Shown: in pieces, positions 6,912 through 13,375 of the stretch
Layout: the number at the start of each line of letters is the position of its first letter
Numbering within the stretch: position 1 is the stretch's first letter
Source of the DNA: VMEP01 sp964414265
GTDB taxonomy: Bacteria; Patescibacteriota; Minisyncoccia; Phycocordibacterales; VMEP01
Direction of reading: 5' to 3'
Assembly (NCBI GenBank): GCA_964414265.1
Contig: CAYPVT010000012.1
Coordinates: 1-19,824, forward strand
Length of the DNA: 19,824 nucleotides
The notes under the pieces: generated by a model
Database searches by the model: none
What the model was told of the DNA's origin: nothing
What the model saw: the letters and a program-made list of their open reading frames with translations, nothing else
Position numbers and translations under genes: made by a program

Positions 6912-7754
6912 ATGAACGGAGAAAAGGACAATAACGGTCAACCATTTGAGAATCAAGGACAGAGTCATTTGTCTAATAACTTGGCTTATAGTCAGTATTC
7001 ACTACCTATTGCTATTGAGCGCATAACGGAGGCCTTGTTCATGGTAACCGGACTTTTTGAAGAAGATTACCTAAGAGACAAAATACGCCAAAATGCCATT
7101 GAAGCTTTGTCTTTGAGTCATGAACTAATAACCATTCCTTTGTCTTTAAGAGGTGATGTTGTTTTTAATATTGAGTATTTAATAAAAGAGAATGAGTCCC
7201 TTATCCGAATTTCAAAATCAAACAATTTCATCTCTGAAATGAATGCAGATATTCTCCTACAAGAATACAAAAAAACAAGAGAAAAAATATCGCATCGTAA
7301 CTTCATTTTTTCAACAGACAGTACAAGGCTAGAGGAAAACTTCTTCTTGTCAAAAGAAGCAGATATTAATTCTTTAAACGGGAACATCTCGTCAGATGAT
7401 TCAAATTTTTTTAGCTACAAAAAAGATGGAAAGACTACACCTTTTATAAGGGACAGTATAAAGGACAATAAGACAGGAAGCACAAATGTCCCTTATTTAA
7501 ACAAAAAAATAAAATCAGATTTTGGCACAAAAAGACATTCAGGTTTGGCGGTTAAGAACAATGGAAAAAACGATAGGCGCGATTTGATACTTAAGATAAT
7601 CAATAAGAATAAAAATTCTACAATAAAGGACATTTCTACGATGATCTCTGGGTGTAGCGAAAAAACAATTCAACGAGAACTTTCAGCTCTTGTCGGAGAG
7701 AAGGTCCTTAAAAAGACAGGGGAGAAGCGTTGGACTCGCTACTTCTTGGCCTAG
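6912..7754 (+). CDS. Parcubacteria-type DNA-binding protein with C-terminal DeoR-like HTH
   Basis: The 280-residue product has three parts. The N-terminal region (about 30-120) is helical and starts SLPIAIERITEALFMVTGLF; I recognise this as the conserved first half of a family widespread in Parcubacteria. A low-complexity Ser/Asn/Lys linker covers about 135-220. The C-terminal winged helix (about 222-280) reads RRDLILKIINKNKNSTIKDI, then SEKTIQRELSALVGEKVLKK and RWTRY. The HTH implies a transcriptional regulator or a DNA-tethering protein; target unknown. It has its own promoter and stands alone, flanked by a copy of the structured repeat on each side. No Shine-Dalgarno is present. The family role is not established as far as I know, so the function is inferred only from the HTH. 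Confidence 0.8.
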   Translation: MNGEKDNNGQPFENQGQSHLSNNLAYSQYSLPIAIERITEALFMVTGLFEEDYLRDKIRQNAIEALSLSHELITIPLSLRGDVVFNIEYLIKENESLIRISKSNNFISEMNADILLQEYKKTREKISHRNFIFSTDSTRLEENFFLSKEADINSLNGNISSDDSNFFSYKKDGKTTPFIRDSIKDNKTGSTNVPYLNKKIKSDFGTKRHSGLAVKNNGKNDRRDLILKIINKNKNSTIKDISTMISGCSEKTIQRELSALVGEKVLKKTGEKRWTRYFLA

Positions 7755-7831
7755 AGAAATTTCCACGAAGGACAGACATTTGTCGGAGGTGCTACTTGGA
7801 GGTTCAACCTCCAAATTGGTAAATTTTCTTA
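7754..7831. repeat. palindromic element of a second type after the HTH gene
   Basis: An imperfect outer stem (AGAAATTTCC at 7755-7764 with GGTAAATTTTCT at 7818-7829) encloses GACA/TGTC (7781-7794) and a perfect TTGGAGGTT-C-AACCTCCAA hairpin (7796-7814). The layout, an outer stem with two inner hairpins, resembles the neighbouring element family but the loops differ. It begins right at the HTH stop codon and may act as 3'-end structure for that mRNA. Confidence 0.65.
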
Positions 7832-7952
7832 AAACTTATCCTTCTTTTACTTTTAAAAACATTACGTAGTGCGTGAAGATTTAAGTATTCTTTTCTCCGC
7901 ATACACCCCTAAAATACCCCGTGCGAGCCATTTTAAAATATTCAATTTCCCG

Positions 7953-8044
7953 TTGTTCGCCCTTAAAATACATTACGGAGCCTGACGAGGCGAGTATAGT
8001 AAATTTTCAGCAGAAAATTATACGCGTATTTTAAGGGCGAACAA
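7953..8044. repeat. structured repeat element, copy 2 (three-way-junction fold)
   Basis: Perfect 19-bp outer arms (7953-7971 / 8026-8044, beginning TTGTTCGCCC) enclose GCCT-GACG-AGGC (7980-7991) and AATTTTC-AGCA-GAAAATT (8002-8019). Junction segments ACATTACGGA and GAGTATAGT match copy 1. The second inner hairpin is identical to two hairpins downstream of rplL. It ends 9 nt before the -35 of the promoter at 8054. A minus-strand 94-codon ORF over this region is not credible because half of it is this palindrome. Confidence 0.87.
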
Positions 8045-8053
8045 TAAAACCTG

Positions 8054-8082
8054 TTGACCAAAACCCCTATTTCGAGTAATAT
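8054..8082 (+). promoter_or_regulatory. promoter for the S-layer-like gene
   Basis: TTGACC (8054-8059), a 17-nt spacer and TAATAT (8077-8082) form a good sigma70-type promoter. It is the best one upstream of the S-layer-like gene and predicts a leader of about 410 nt. Confidence 0.6.
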
Positions 8083-8498
8083 GGAGCCTAAGATAACTTG
8101 ATAAAAACACGGCCGAAGAGGGCTGTATTTTGAGTTATCCACATATGTTTCAAGCCTTTTTTGTTCCATATGTACTATACTTTCATTTATGGTTGGCCAG
8201 TTTCTAAATTGGTCGACTGAAAGTTGTTTAAACTCGTTCATTGTCAATTGAATAGCGGACTTTAGAAAATAAATTTCAGAAGCACAAAGTGATGCTTTCT
8301 TTTAGATGTTGTAAGGAATAAAAATGTTAGCTAGCCTGCCGTGTCGCCACAATAATAATTCAGGCGTATCGGAAGGATTGGGAAAATAATCGCACGAATT
8401 AAAAAATTAGATTATGTCGAATCTGATTAATCGTGCACAGTAGCTTCGACACTTAGATGAAAGTCTGTAGATCGGGGATACATTAAAATTAGAATTTT
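8083..8498 (+). promoter_or_regulatory. long structured leader of the S-layer-like gene
   Basis: This 416-bp stretch holds no credible gene. It contains a bulged hairpin, GCACGA (8392-8397) pairing with TCGTGC (8431-8436) and an apical AGATT/AATCT stem, about 60 nt before the ATG. The start is preceded by ATTAAAATTAGAATTTT with no Shine-Dalgarno. Long structured leaders that stabilise mRNA are typical of S-layer genes; that role is inferred here. A TTATCCACA at 8134 matches a DnaA box but is isolated. Confidence 0.45.
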
Positions 8499-11400
8499 AT
8501 GAGTAAAGTTATTAATACAAAGTTTGCAGTTCTTCTCACAGGTGTAGCCATCTTGGCTGCTCTTGTTGTAGGAATGACTATGGCCTTGTCTGCTTCGGCA
8601 GCAACATATTCTTTTGCTACAAACTTGAAGCAAGGAATGACAAGCTCAGATGTTATGAATCTTCAAAAGCTTCTTAACTCTGACGCAGCAACACAGATTG
8701 CATCTACAGGTGCTGGTGCTCCAGGAAATGAAACTAACTACTTTGGTTCTTTGACCAAGGCAGCAGTCATTAAATGGCAGAACAAGAACGCTGCTAGCGT
8801 TTTGGCCCCAGTAGGTTTGTCAGCTGGTACAGGTTACTTCGGTGCATCATCCCGTGCTTTTGCAAACGGAATGACAACAACCGGAGGATCAACAACTTCA
8901 ACTGTCGCAGGTTGTACCTCAACTGCAGGTTACAGCCCAGTAACAGGTCAGAAGTGTGATGCCTCAACAACAACAGTTCCTACTACTCCAGGAGTAGCTG
9001 GTTCAGTTTCTGTTTCAGGAGCAACACAGCCAGGTAACGGTCTTTTGGTAACGAGCGCATCACGCGTTCCTTTCACAAAGGTTACCCTTACAGCCGGCAG
9101 TTCAGACGTTACAGTTAACTCTATAACAGTTGAGCGCGCAGGTGCTGCTGTTGATGCTGTTTTCGCAGGAGTAGTACTCTTGGATGAAGACGGTTCACAG
9201 ATTGGTATCGCAAAGACATTCAATTCAAATCACCAAGCATCAGTTGGCGATGCATTTGTTGTTAGAGCAAATACATCAAGAACAATGACAATCGCAGGAA
9301 ATGCAGCAGCTTCTCTTGGTAGTTATGCAGGACAAGTAGTTGCATTGAATGTTGTTGGTTTGAACACAAGCGCAACAGTTTCTGGTTCAATGCCTATCGT
9401 AGGTGCAATGCATACAGTTAATGCAACACTTTCAATCGGTACAGCAACAGTTGCAGTTTCATCTTTCGATCCAAACGGAACACAATCCAAAGAAATTGGC
9501 ACAACGAACTTTAAGTTTGCTGGTATCCGCCTAACAGCAGGTTCAGCAGAACAGATTCGTCTACGTTCAGTTCGTTGGAATCAGACAGGTTCAGTAGGAG
9601 CAAGCGATCTTGCAAACGTAAAGACGTATGTTGACGGTACAGCTTATGACACAATGGTTTCGTCAGACGGCAAGTACTTCACAACTACTTTCGGTTCAGG
9701 AATCGTTCTTGATAAGGGACTTGGAAAAGACATCTGGCTTCAGGGAGATGTTGTTGGTTCTTCAGCTGCAGGTCGCACAGTCGAGTTTGACATCTACAAA
9801 GCAACTGATGTCTTCATGACAGGTGAGACTTATGGTTACGGAATCACAGCTCCAGTTGGCACAGACGCCTCTCCAGCAACAAACACTTCATCGTTTACAA
9901 CAGGTACACCTTGGTTCAGTGGTTCTCTACAGAACATTTCAGCAGGTTCAGTTTCAACTGTTTCGAAGGCAGCTTCGATAGCAGCACAGAACATTGCTGT
10001 TAACGTTCCAAATCAAGTACTTGGAGGTTTTGAAGTAGATCTAAAGGGTGAGCCAATTTCGGTTCAGTCAATGGTCTTCACAATAGCTTCAACTTCACCA
10101 GTAGCAACAGTTGCTTCAGTTCTTACGAGTGTTTCACTCTATGGACCAAACGGTAATGTTGTAGCAGGTCCAGTTGATGCAGTTGTTACAACCGCATCTG
10201 ATGTTGGACACACAGTTTCAACACAGAAAGTTACTTTCACAGATACAGTTACCTTCCCAATTGGAAAGGGTGTTTACACATTGAAGGGTAAGGTTCCATC
10301 CAGTATTGGAAATGGTTCAACATATATTGTTCGAACAACACCCGCTACTCAATGGACAACTGTTACAGGTCAGACAACTGGCAACACAATTAGTCTTTCA
10401 ACTTTGACATCACCTGTGGCTATGAACACAATGACAGTTAAGGCAGCTTCCTTAGCAATCACTGTTTCTTCAACACCTTCAGCACAGTCAATTACTGCAG
10501 GTACAGGAAAAGTTATGGCTAACTACCAGTTAGACGCATCACAATCAGGTGAGGATGTTAGATTCTCATCAATTCCTCTAAAGCTTACGCTCGGAGGTTC
10601 AGCAACAGTTGGAATGGTGAGCGCATGTCAGCTATATGATGGCTCGACAGCGATTAACACTGGTTCAAATATTCCTACAGCGGTTGAGCAGCCAACCAAT
10701 ACAACATTCACTTTTGATCAAACATTAACTGTTGCAAAAGGCTCAGTTAAGACTTTGACATTGAAATGTAATTTGACAGGTACTGCTACAAACAACACAT
10801 TCGCATGGGGTATCGCCGCAGCACCTTCAATCACGGTGACTGGCTCTACTTCATCAAATGAGGTTATAGAATCAGTAGTTGCATCAAACGGTCCTACAAT
10901 GACAATCGGCACAAGTGGTCTCACTGTGACGGAAGATTCCTCAAGTCCTGCCTACGCAGTTGTTACAGGTGGTTCAACAGGAGTTACAATCGGTGGACTT
11001 AGATTCCATGCAACAAACGAAGCAGTTAATCTAACAAAGGTTGGTCTTATTCTTACAAACACAGCATCAAGTTCGGCAGCGAGCTTGGTACAGGTAACTT
11101 TGTGGGATGGTTCAACACAAGTTGGTTCAGCTAACTTCACAGGTAATAGCTACTATGCAACTTCAACCCTATCTGGCACCTTCCAGATTCCTAAAGACGG
11201 CGATAAGGTTTTGACCATTAAAGCTGACTTAGGAAACGTTGGTACAGGTTTGGCAACAAGTACATCAGGTGCTCTTATCGCAGTTGATTACAACGGTTCT
11301 GATCTCTCAGGTACACAAGGTACAGGTGTAGATTCTGGAACAACAGTTGATTCAACAACAGCATCTAACACAACAATGTCAGGTGTTCGTGTAATGAAGT

Positions 11401-12005
11401 CATACCCAACAGTTGCTAAGCAAACATCAGGTTTGTCATCAACTCTTATTGCTCAATCAGGAATCGATCTATATCGTTTCTCAGTTACAGCAAATACAGC
11501 TGGTGATGTTGGCTTGAACAAGTTGGTTATTAACGTTGCGACTTCGTCTGCTTCAACAGCAAACGGAACAACATCAGTTAAAAACCTCTTGGTTAAGGCA
11601 TACACTGATTCAGGCTTCTCAAATGTTGTTGGCGGTAGTTATACAGCTGGACAAGTTGTTGATACCATTGCTAGCCCTGTAACAGGTGGCGACAATGCAG
11701 CAGCACTTAATTCACCTCTAACTATCCCAGCAGGACAGACCTATTACTTCAAAGTAATTGGCGATGTTACTCAGGTAGCAGGTACAACAGGTGCTGCAGG
11801 TACAGTGACAACAAAGATTTCAGGCGATGCAGCTTATCCATCACTATCCACTCTTATGGGTGCATATGCGACAGGATTGGGTAACTTCGTTTGGTCACCG
11901 TTGTCTACTACTACAGCAGCTACAACAAATCTTGACTGGACTAACGGATACCAGGTAACTGGTCTTCCTTCAGGCGGTACAGATTCGTTCACGTTGTCTA
12001 AGTAG
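8499..12005 (+). CDS. large exported S-layer-like protein with N-terminal peptidoglycan-binding domain
   Basis: The 1168-residue product begins with a Sec signal: a short basic start, a hydrophobic core at about 9-31 and cleavage near ASA (32-34). Next comes a PG_binding_1-like domain (about 40-125) with LKQGMTSSDVMNLQKLLNS, a TNYFGSLTKAAVIKWQ helix and a second YFG motif. A Thr/Ser/Pro linker with GCTSTAGYSPVTGQKC follows (about 130-170). The rest is roughly 1000 residues of Ala/Thr/Ser/Val/Gly-rich beta-sandwich sequence with repeated phrases such as VTLTAGSSDVTVNSITVERAG and TLTLKCNLTG. Cysteines are almost absent and the protein is acidic. Parcubacteria commonly encode such proteins as candidate S-layer subunits. 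Strongly uniform codons (ACA, GCA, TCA, GGT) suggest very high expression. It is monocistronic: long leader, strong terminator. Structural role inferred. Confidence 0.85.
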   Translation: MSKVINTKFAVLLTGVAILAALVVGMTMALSASAATYSFATNLKQGMTSSDVMNLQKLLNSDAATQIASTGAGAPGNETNYFGSLTKAAVIKWQNKNAASVLAPVGLSAGTGYFGASSRAFANGMTTTGGSTTSTVAGCTSTAGYSPVTGQKCDASTTTVPTTPGVAGSVSVSGATQPGNGLLVTSASRVPFTKVTLTAGSSDVTVNSITVERAGAAVDAVFAGVVLLDEDGSQIGIAKTFNSNHQASVGDAFVVRANTSRTMTIAGNAAASLGSYAGQVVALNVVGLNTSATVSGSMPIVGAMHTVNATLSIGTATVAVSSFDPNGTQSKEIGTTNFKFAGIRLTAGSAEQIRLRSVRWNQTGSVGASDLANVKTYVDGTAYDTMVSSDGKYFTTTFGSGIVLDKGLGKDIWLQGDVVGSSAAGRTVEFDIYKATDVFMTGETYGYGITAPVGTDASPATNTSSFTTGTPWFSGSLQNISAGSVSTVSKAASIAAQNIAVNVPNQVLGGFEVDLKGEPISVQSMVFTIASTSPVATVASVLTSVSLYGPNGNVVAGPVDAVVTTASDVGHTVSTQKVTFTDTVTFPIGKGVYTLKGKVPSSIGNGSTYIVRTTPATQWTTVTGQTTGNTISLSTLTSPVAMNTMTVKAASLAITVSSTPSAQSITAGTGKVMANYQLDASQSGEDVRFSSIPLKLTLGGSATVGMVSACQLYDGSTAINTGSNIPTAVEQPTNTTFTFDQTLTVAKGSVKTLTLKCNLTGTATNNTFAWGIAAAPSITVTGSTSSNEVIESVVASNGPTMTIGTSGLTVTEDSSSPAYAVVTGGSTGVTIGGLRFHATNEAVNLTKVGLILTNTASSSAASLVQVTLWDGSTQVGSANFTGNSYYATSTLSGTFQIPKDGDKVLTIKADLGNVGTGLATSTSGALIAVDYNGSDLSGTQGTGVDSGTTVDSTTASNTTMSGVRVMKSYPTVAKQTSGLSSTLIAQSGIDLYRFSVTANTAGDVGLNKLVINVATSSASTANGTTSVKNLLVKAYTDSGFSNVVGGSYTAGQVVDTIASPVTGGDNAAALNSPLTIPAGQTYYFKVIGDVTQVAGTTGAAGTVTTKISGDAAYPSLSTLMGAYATGLGNFVWSPLSTTTAATTNLDWTNGYQVTGLPSGGTDSFTLSK

Positions 12006-12021
12006 TCTGAGATAAATTCTT

Positions 12022-12093
12022 TATCTTTCGTGGAAAGATATTGAGTTCCAAAAACCCCGTTTCTCTTAATTGAGAGCGGGGTTTTTGGTTTTT
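12022..12093 (+). terminator. terminator of the S-layer-like gene
   Basis: Two hairpins follow the stop. The first is TATCTTTC-GTG-GAAAGATA (12022-12040). The second is a strong terminator, CCAAAAACCCCG / CGGGGTTTTTGG (12048-12059 / 12077-12088), with an inner CTCT/AGAG stem and a following T tract. Confidence 0.92.
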
Positions 12094-12104
12094 ACGGGTT
12101 CCCA

Positions 12105-12144
12105 ATCCAAGGGCATCCCTTGAATCCAAGGGATGCCCTTGGAT
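12105..12144. repeat. inverted pair of REP palindromes
   Basis: Two 21-bp REP units overlap by 2 bp in opposite orientation. Unit 12105-12125 has core GGG-CAT-CCC and one arm mismatch (TTGAAT in place of TTGGAT). Unit 12124-12144 has perfect 9-bp arms ATCCAAGGG / CCCTTGGAT around ATG. The same unit recurs at 13327, 13532 and 14036, around and inside the RAYT gene. Paired inverted REPs are the usual form (BIME-like) of RAYT-mobilised repeats. Confidence 0.85.
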
Positions 12145-12216
12145 GAAGTAAGTAGGATGTTTTTATTAATAGATTGTTTTTCGGTAAAATAATAAGTTCG
12201 AACTATTTTTGCCTCA

Positions 12217-12250
12217 CGACTATATTTACGCTATAGCGTAAATATAGTCG
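12217..12250. repeat. 34-bp perfect palindrome
   Basis: CGACTATATTTACGCTA followed immediately by its exact reverse complement, with no loop. It lies between the REP pair and the TPR gene. No T tract follows, so it is not a standard terminator. It could be a dimeric-protein operator or a cruciform-forming site. Confidence 0.85.
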
Positions 12251-12267
12251 GATAGTGTTTGTTTGGT

Positions 12268-12300
12268 CATAAAACTCCCACTTTTCGTGGGAGTTTTATG
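12268..12300. terminator. 14-bp perfect hairpin, possible bidirectional terminator
   Basis: CATAAAACTCCCAC-TTTTC-GTGGGAGTTTTATG is a perfect 14-bp stem with a 5-nt loop, GC-rich at the top and AT-rich at the base. TTTTGTT follows on the plus strand. It ends 12 nt before the extended -10 of the TPR gene and may insulate it from upstream read-through. Confidence 0.6.
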
Positions 12301-12312
12301 TTTTGTTATATT

Positions 12313-12321
12313 TGCTACAAT
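12313..12321 (+). promoter_or_regulatory. extended -10 promoter of the TPR gene
   Basis: TGCTACAAT is an extended -10 (TG at 12313-12314, TACAAT 12316-12321) only 9 nt before the ATG at 12331, implying a leaderless or nearly leaderless mRNA. No clear -35 is visible, as is usual with extended -10 promoters. Confidence 0.5.
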
Positions 12322-12330
12322 GTAAGTCTT

Positions 12331-13107
12331 ATGCAAACAAACAACAAAAATATCATTATATTTATTCTCGTTATTATTGTGGCGGTTGTCGCTCTAGTTT
12401 TTATTTCTAAGGACAAGGATAGCTCTAAAAAAACAGACCAATTTACGGTTAATCAGATTTCAACAAGCACAGAGGTAAAAATAGACTCTACTCAAAATAA
12501 AACTAATGCCGTGACCGTGGCTACCCCCAATCTAGACCGCCTTGTAATTGCCGAGAGTGTCCAAGGCTCCTTAAGAGAACAAATCACTTCACAATTAAAA
12601 GAGGTGAGTGGTAGCTTGAAGAGCAATACTGATGCCTTTGATAGTTGGATTTTACTAGGCTCTTATAGAAAAATTGCAGGGGACTATGAGGGAGCTCGTG
12701 ATGCTTGGGAATATTCAAGTGCTATTAGGCCATTAAATCATATCTCATTTAGTAATCTAGGCGATTTATACCACTACTACTTAAAAGATTACCCTCTCGC
12801 TGAGAAAAATTTACTTATTTCCGTAAAAAATAAACCAGAAAATATTGCCGGTTACAGGGATTTATATAATCTCTACGTCCAGTCTTATAAAGAGAAAATA
12901 AACGAAGCGCCCAAAATTTTACTTTCTGGGTTAAGTAAAAATCCTAATAATTTAGATTTACTTGTTTTACTCGCTAAGCATTACGCTGGAGTGGGAGACA
13001 AGGTGAATGCTGTAAAGTATTACGAACTTGCTATTACGGAGTCTCAAAAGGAGGGAAATACTTCTTTAAAACAATCTCTTGAATCCGAACTTTCTTTATT
13101 GAAATAG
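12331..13107 (+). CDS. membrane-anchored TPR-repeat protein
   Basis: The 258-residue product begins MQTNNKN and has one strongly hydrophobic segment (IIIFILVIIVAVVALVFIS, about residues 8-26). A charged Ser/Thr/Lys spacer (27-80) leads to TPR-like helical repeats (about 105-245): SNTDAFDSWILLGSYRKIAG, DYEGARDAWEYSSAIRPLNH, YPLAEKNLLISVKNKPENIA and KVNAVKYYELAITESQKEG. TPR proteins scaffold protein-protein contacts; the anchor suggests the repeats face outward. A longer frame upstream from 12259 runs through a perfect hairpin, so I chose the ATG at 12331, which also fits the adjacent -10. No partner is indicated by neighbours. Confidence 0.82.
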   Translation: MQTNNKNIIIFILVIIVAVVALVFISKDKDSSKKTDQFTVNQISTSTEVKIDSTQNKTNAVTVATPNLDRLVIAESVQGSLREQITSQLKEVSGSLKSNTDAFDSWILLGSYRKIAGDYEGARDAWEYSSAIRPLNHISFSNLGDLYHYYLKDYPLAEKNLLISVKNKPENIAGYRDLYNLYVQSYKEKINEAPKILLSGLSKNPNNLDLLVLLAKHYAGVGDKVNAVKYYELAITESQKEGNTSLKQSLESELSLLK

Positions 13108-13129
13108 TTTTACCACCAAAAGATGTTCC

Positions 13130-13157
13130 TTTACCGTGGCTTGGAACGATGTAGAAT
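13130..13157 (+). promoter_or_regulatory. promoter of the 47-residue membrane protein gene
   Basis: TTTACC (13130-13135), a 16-nt spacer and TAGAAT (13152-13157) are followed by the ATG at 13172, so the leader would be about 8 nt. Confidence 0.55.
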
Positions 13158-13171
13158 AAAGTAAATACAAC

Positions 13172-13315
13172 ATGTTTAATAAAGATTTTTTAGTTTCAAC
13201 GATTGGGTTTACTGCGATAATTCTTATTGGCGTAGTGTCAATTATTATGACCGGATTTGCTAAGGACATGAATATCGACCCGAGCCTTATTATCAGCAAC
13301 CTCTTCAACAAATAA
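13172..13315 (+). CDS. small single-pass membrane protein, 47 residues
   Basis: The ORF has an ATG, 47 codons and TAA. The product starts MFNKDFLVSTIGFTAIILIG, spans the membrane at about residues 7-27 (FLVSTIGFTAIILIGVVSIIM by composition), and ends with a polar tail NIDPSLIISNLFNK. Residue composition (charged ends, hydrophobic middle, no low-complexity translation) is that of a real small membrane protein. A promoter-like TTTACC-16-TAGAAT sits just upstream. It lies between the TPR gene and a REP unit. Function unknown; it could be a small regulator of a membrane complex or a toxin-like peptide, but nothing in the context decides this. Confidence 0.6.
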   Translation: MFNKDFLVSTIGFTAIILIGVVSIIMTGFAKDMNIDPSLIISNLFNK

Positions 13316-13326
13316 AGCCTCCCTCA

Positions 13327-13347
13327 ATCCAAGGGCATCCCTTGGAT
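13327..13347. repeat. REP palindrome upstream of the RAYT gene
   Basis: Perfect arms ATCCAAGGG / CCCTTGGAT around CAT, the inverted orientation relative to the copies inside the gene. Its right end lies 17 nt upstream of the RAYT -10. Confidence 0.88.
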
Positions 13348-13363
13348 GAAAATAGCCTTATTG

Positions 13364-13369
13364 TATAAT
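13364..13369 (+). promoter_or_regulatory. -10 element of the RAYT gene
   Basis: A perfect TATAAT lies 6 nt before the chosen ATG at 13376, so transcription would start at about the start codon (leaderless). A poor -35 candidate, TTGGAT (13342-13347, 16-nt spacer), is the end of the REP palindrome. Confidence 0.5.
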
Positions 13370-13375
13370 GTTTTT

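Noticed and set aside
7850..7925. possible third isolated copy of the structured element (AAACATTACG at 7857)
   Set aside because: Only about 11 nt match; no outer arm partner and no AGCA hairpin. At best a decayed remnant.
8134..8142. TTATCCACA, a perfect DnaA box (also near 18453, with CTATCCACA near 18548)
   Set aside because: Isolated boxes with no cluster, DUE or dnaA/dnaN genes; not evidence of an origin.
7963..8247. 94-codon minus-strand ORF starting MTMNEFKQL
   Set aside because: Half of it runs through the 7953-8044 palindrome and the S-layer promoter; no family pattern and no promoter of its own.
12259..12330. upstream extension of the TPR protein start
   Set aside because: It would translate a perfect 14-bp hairpin and the extended -10; the ATG at 12331 directly precedes the membrane anchor.
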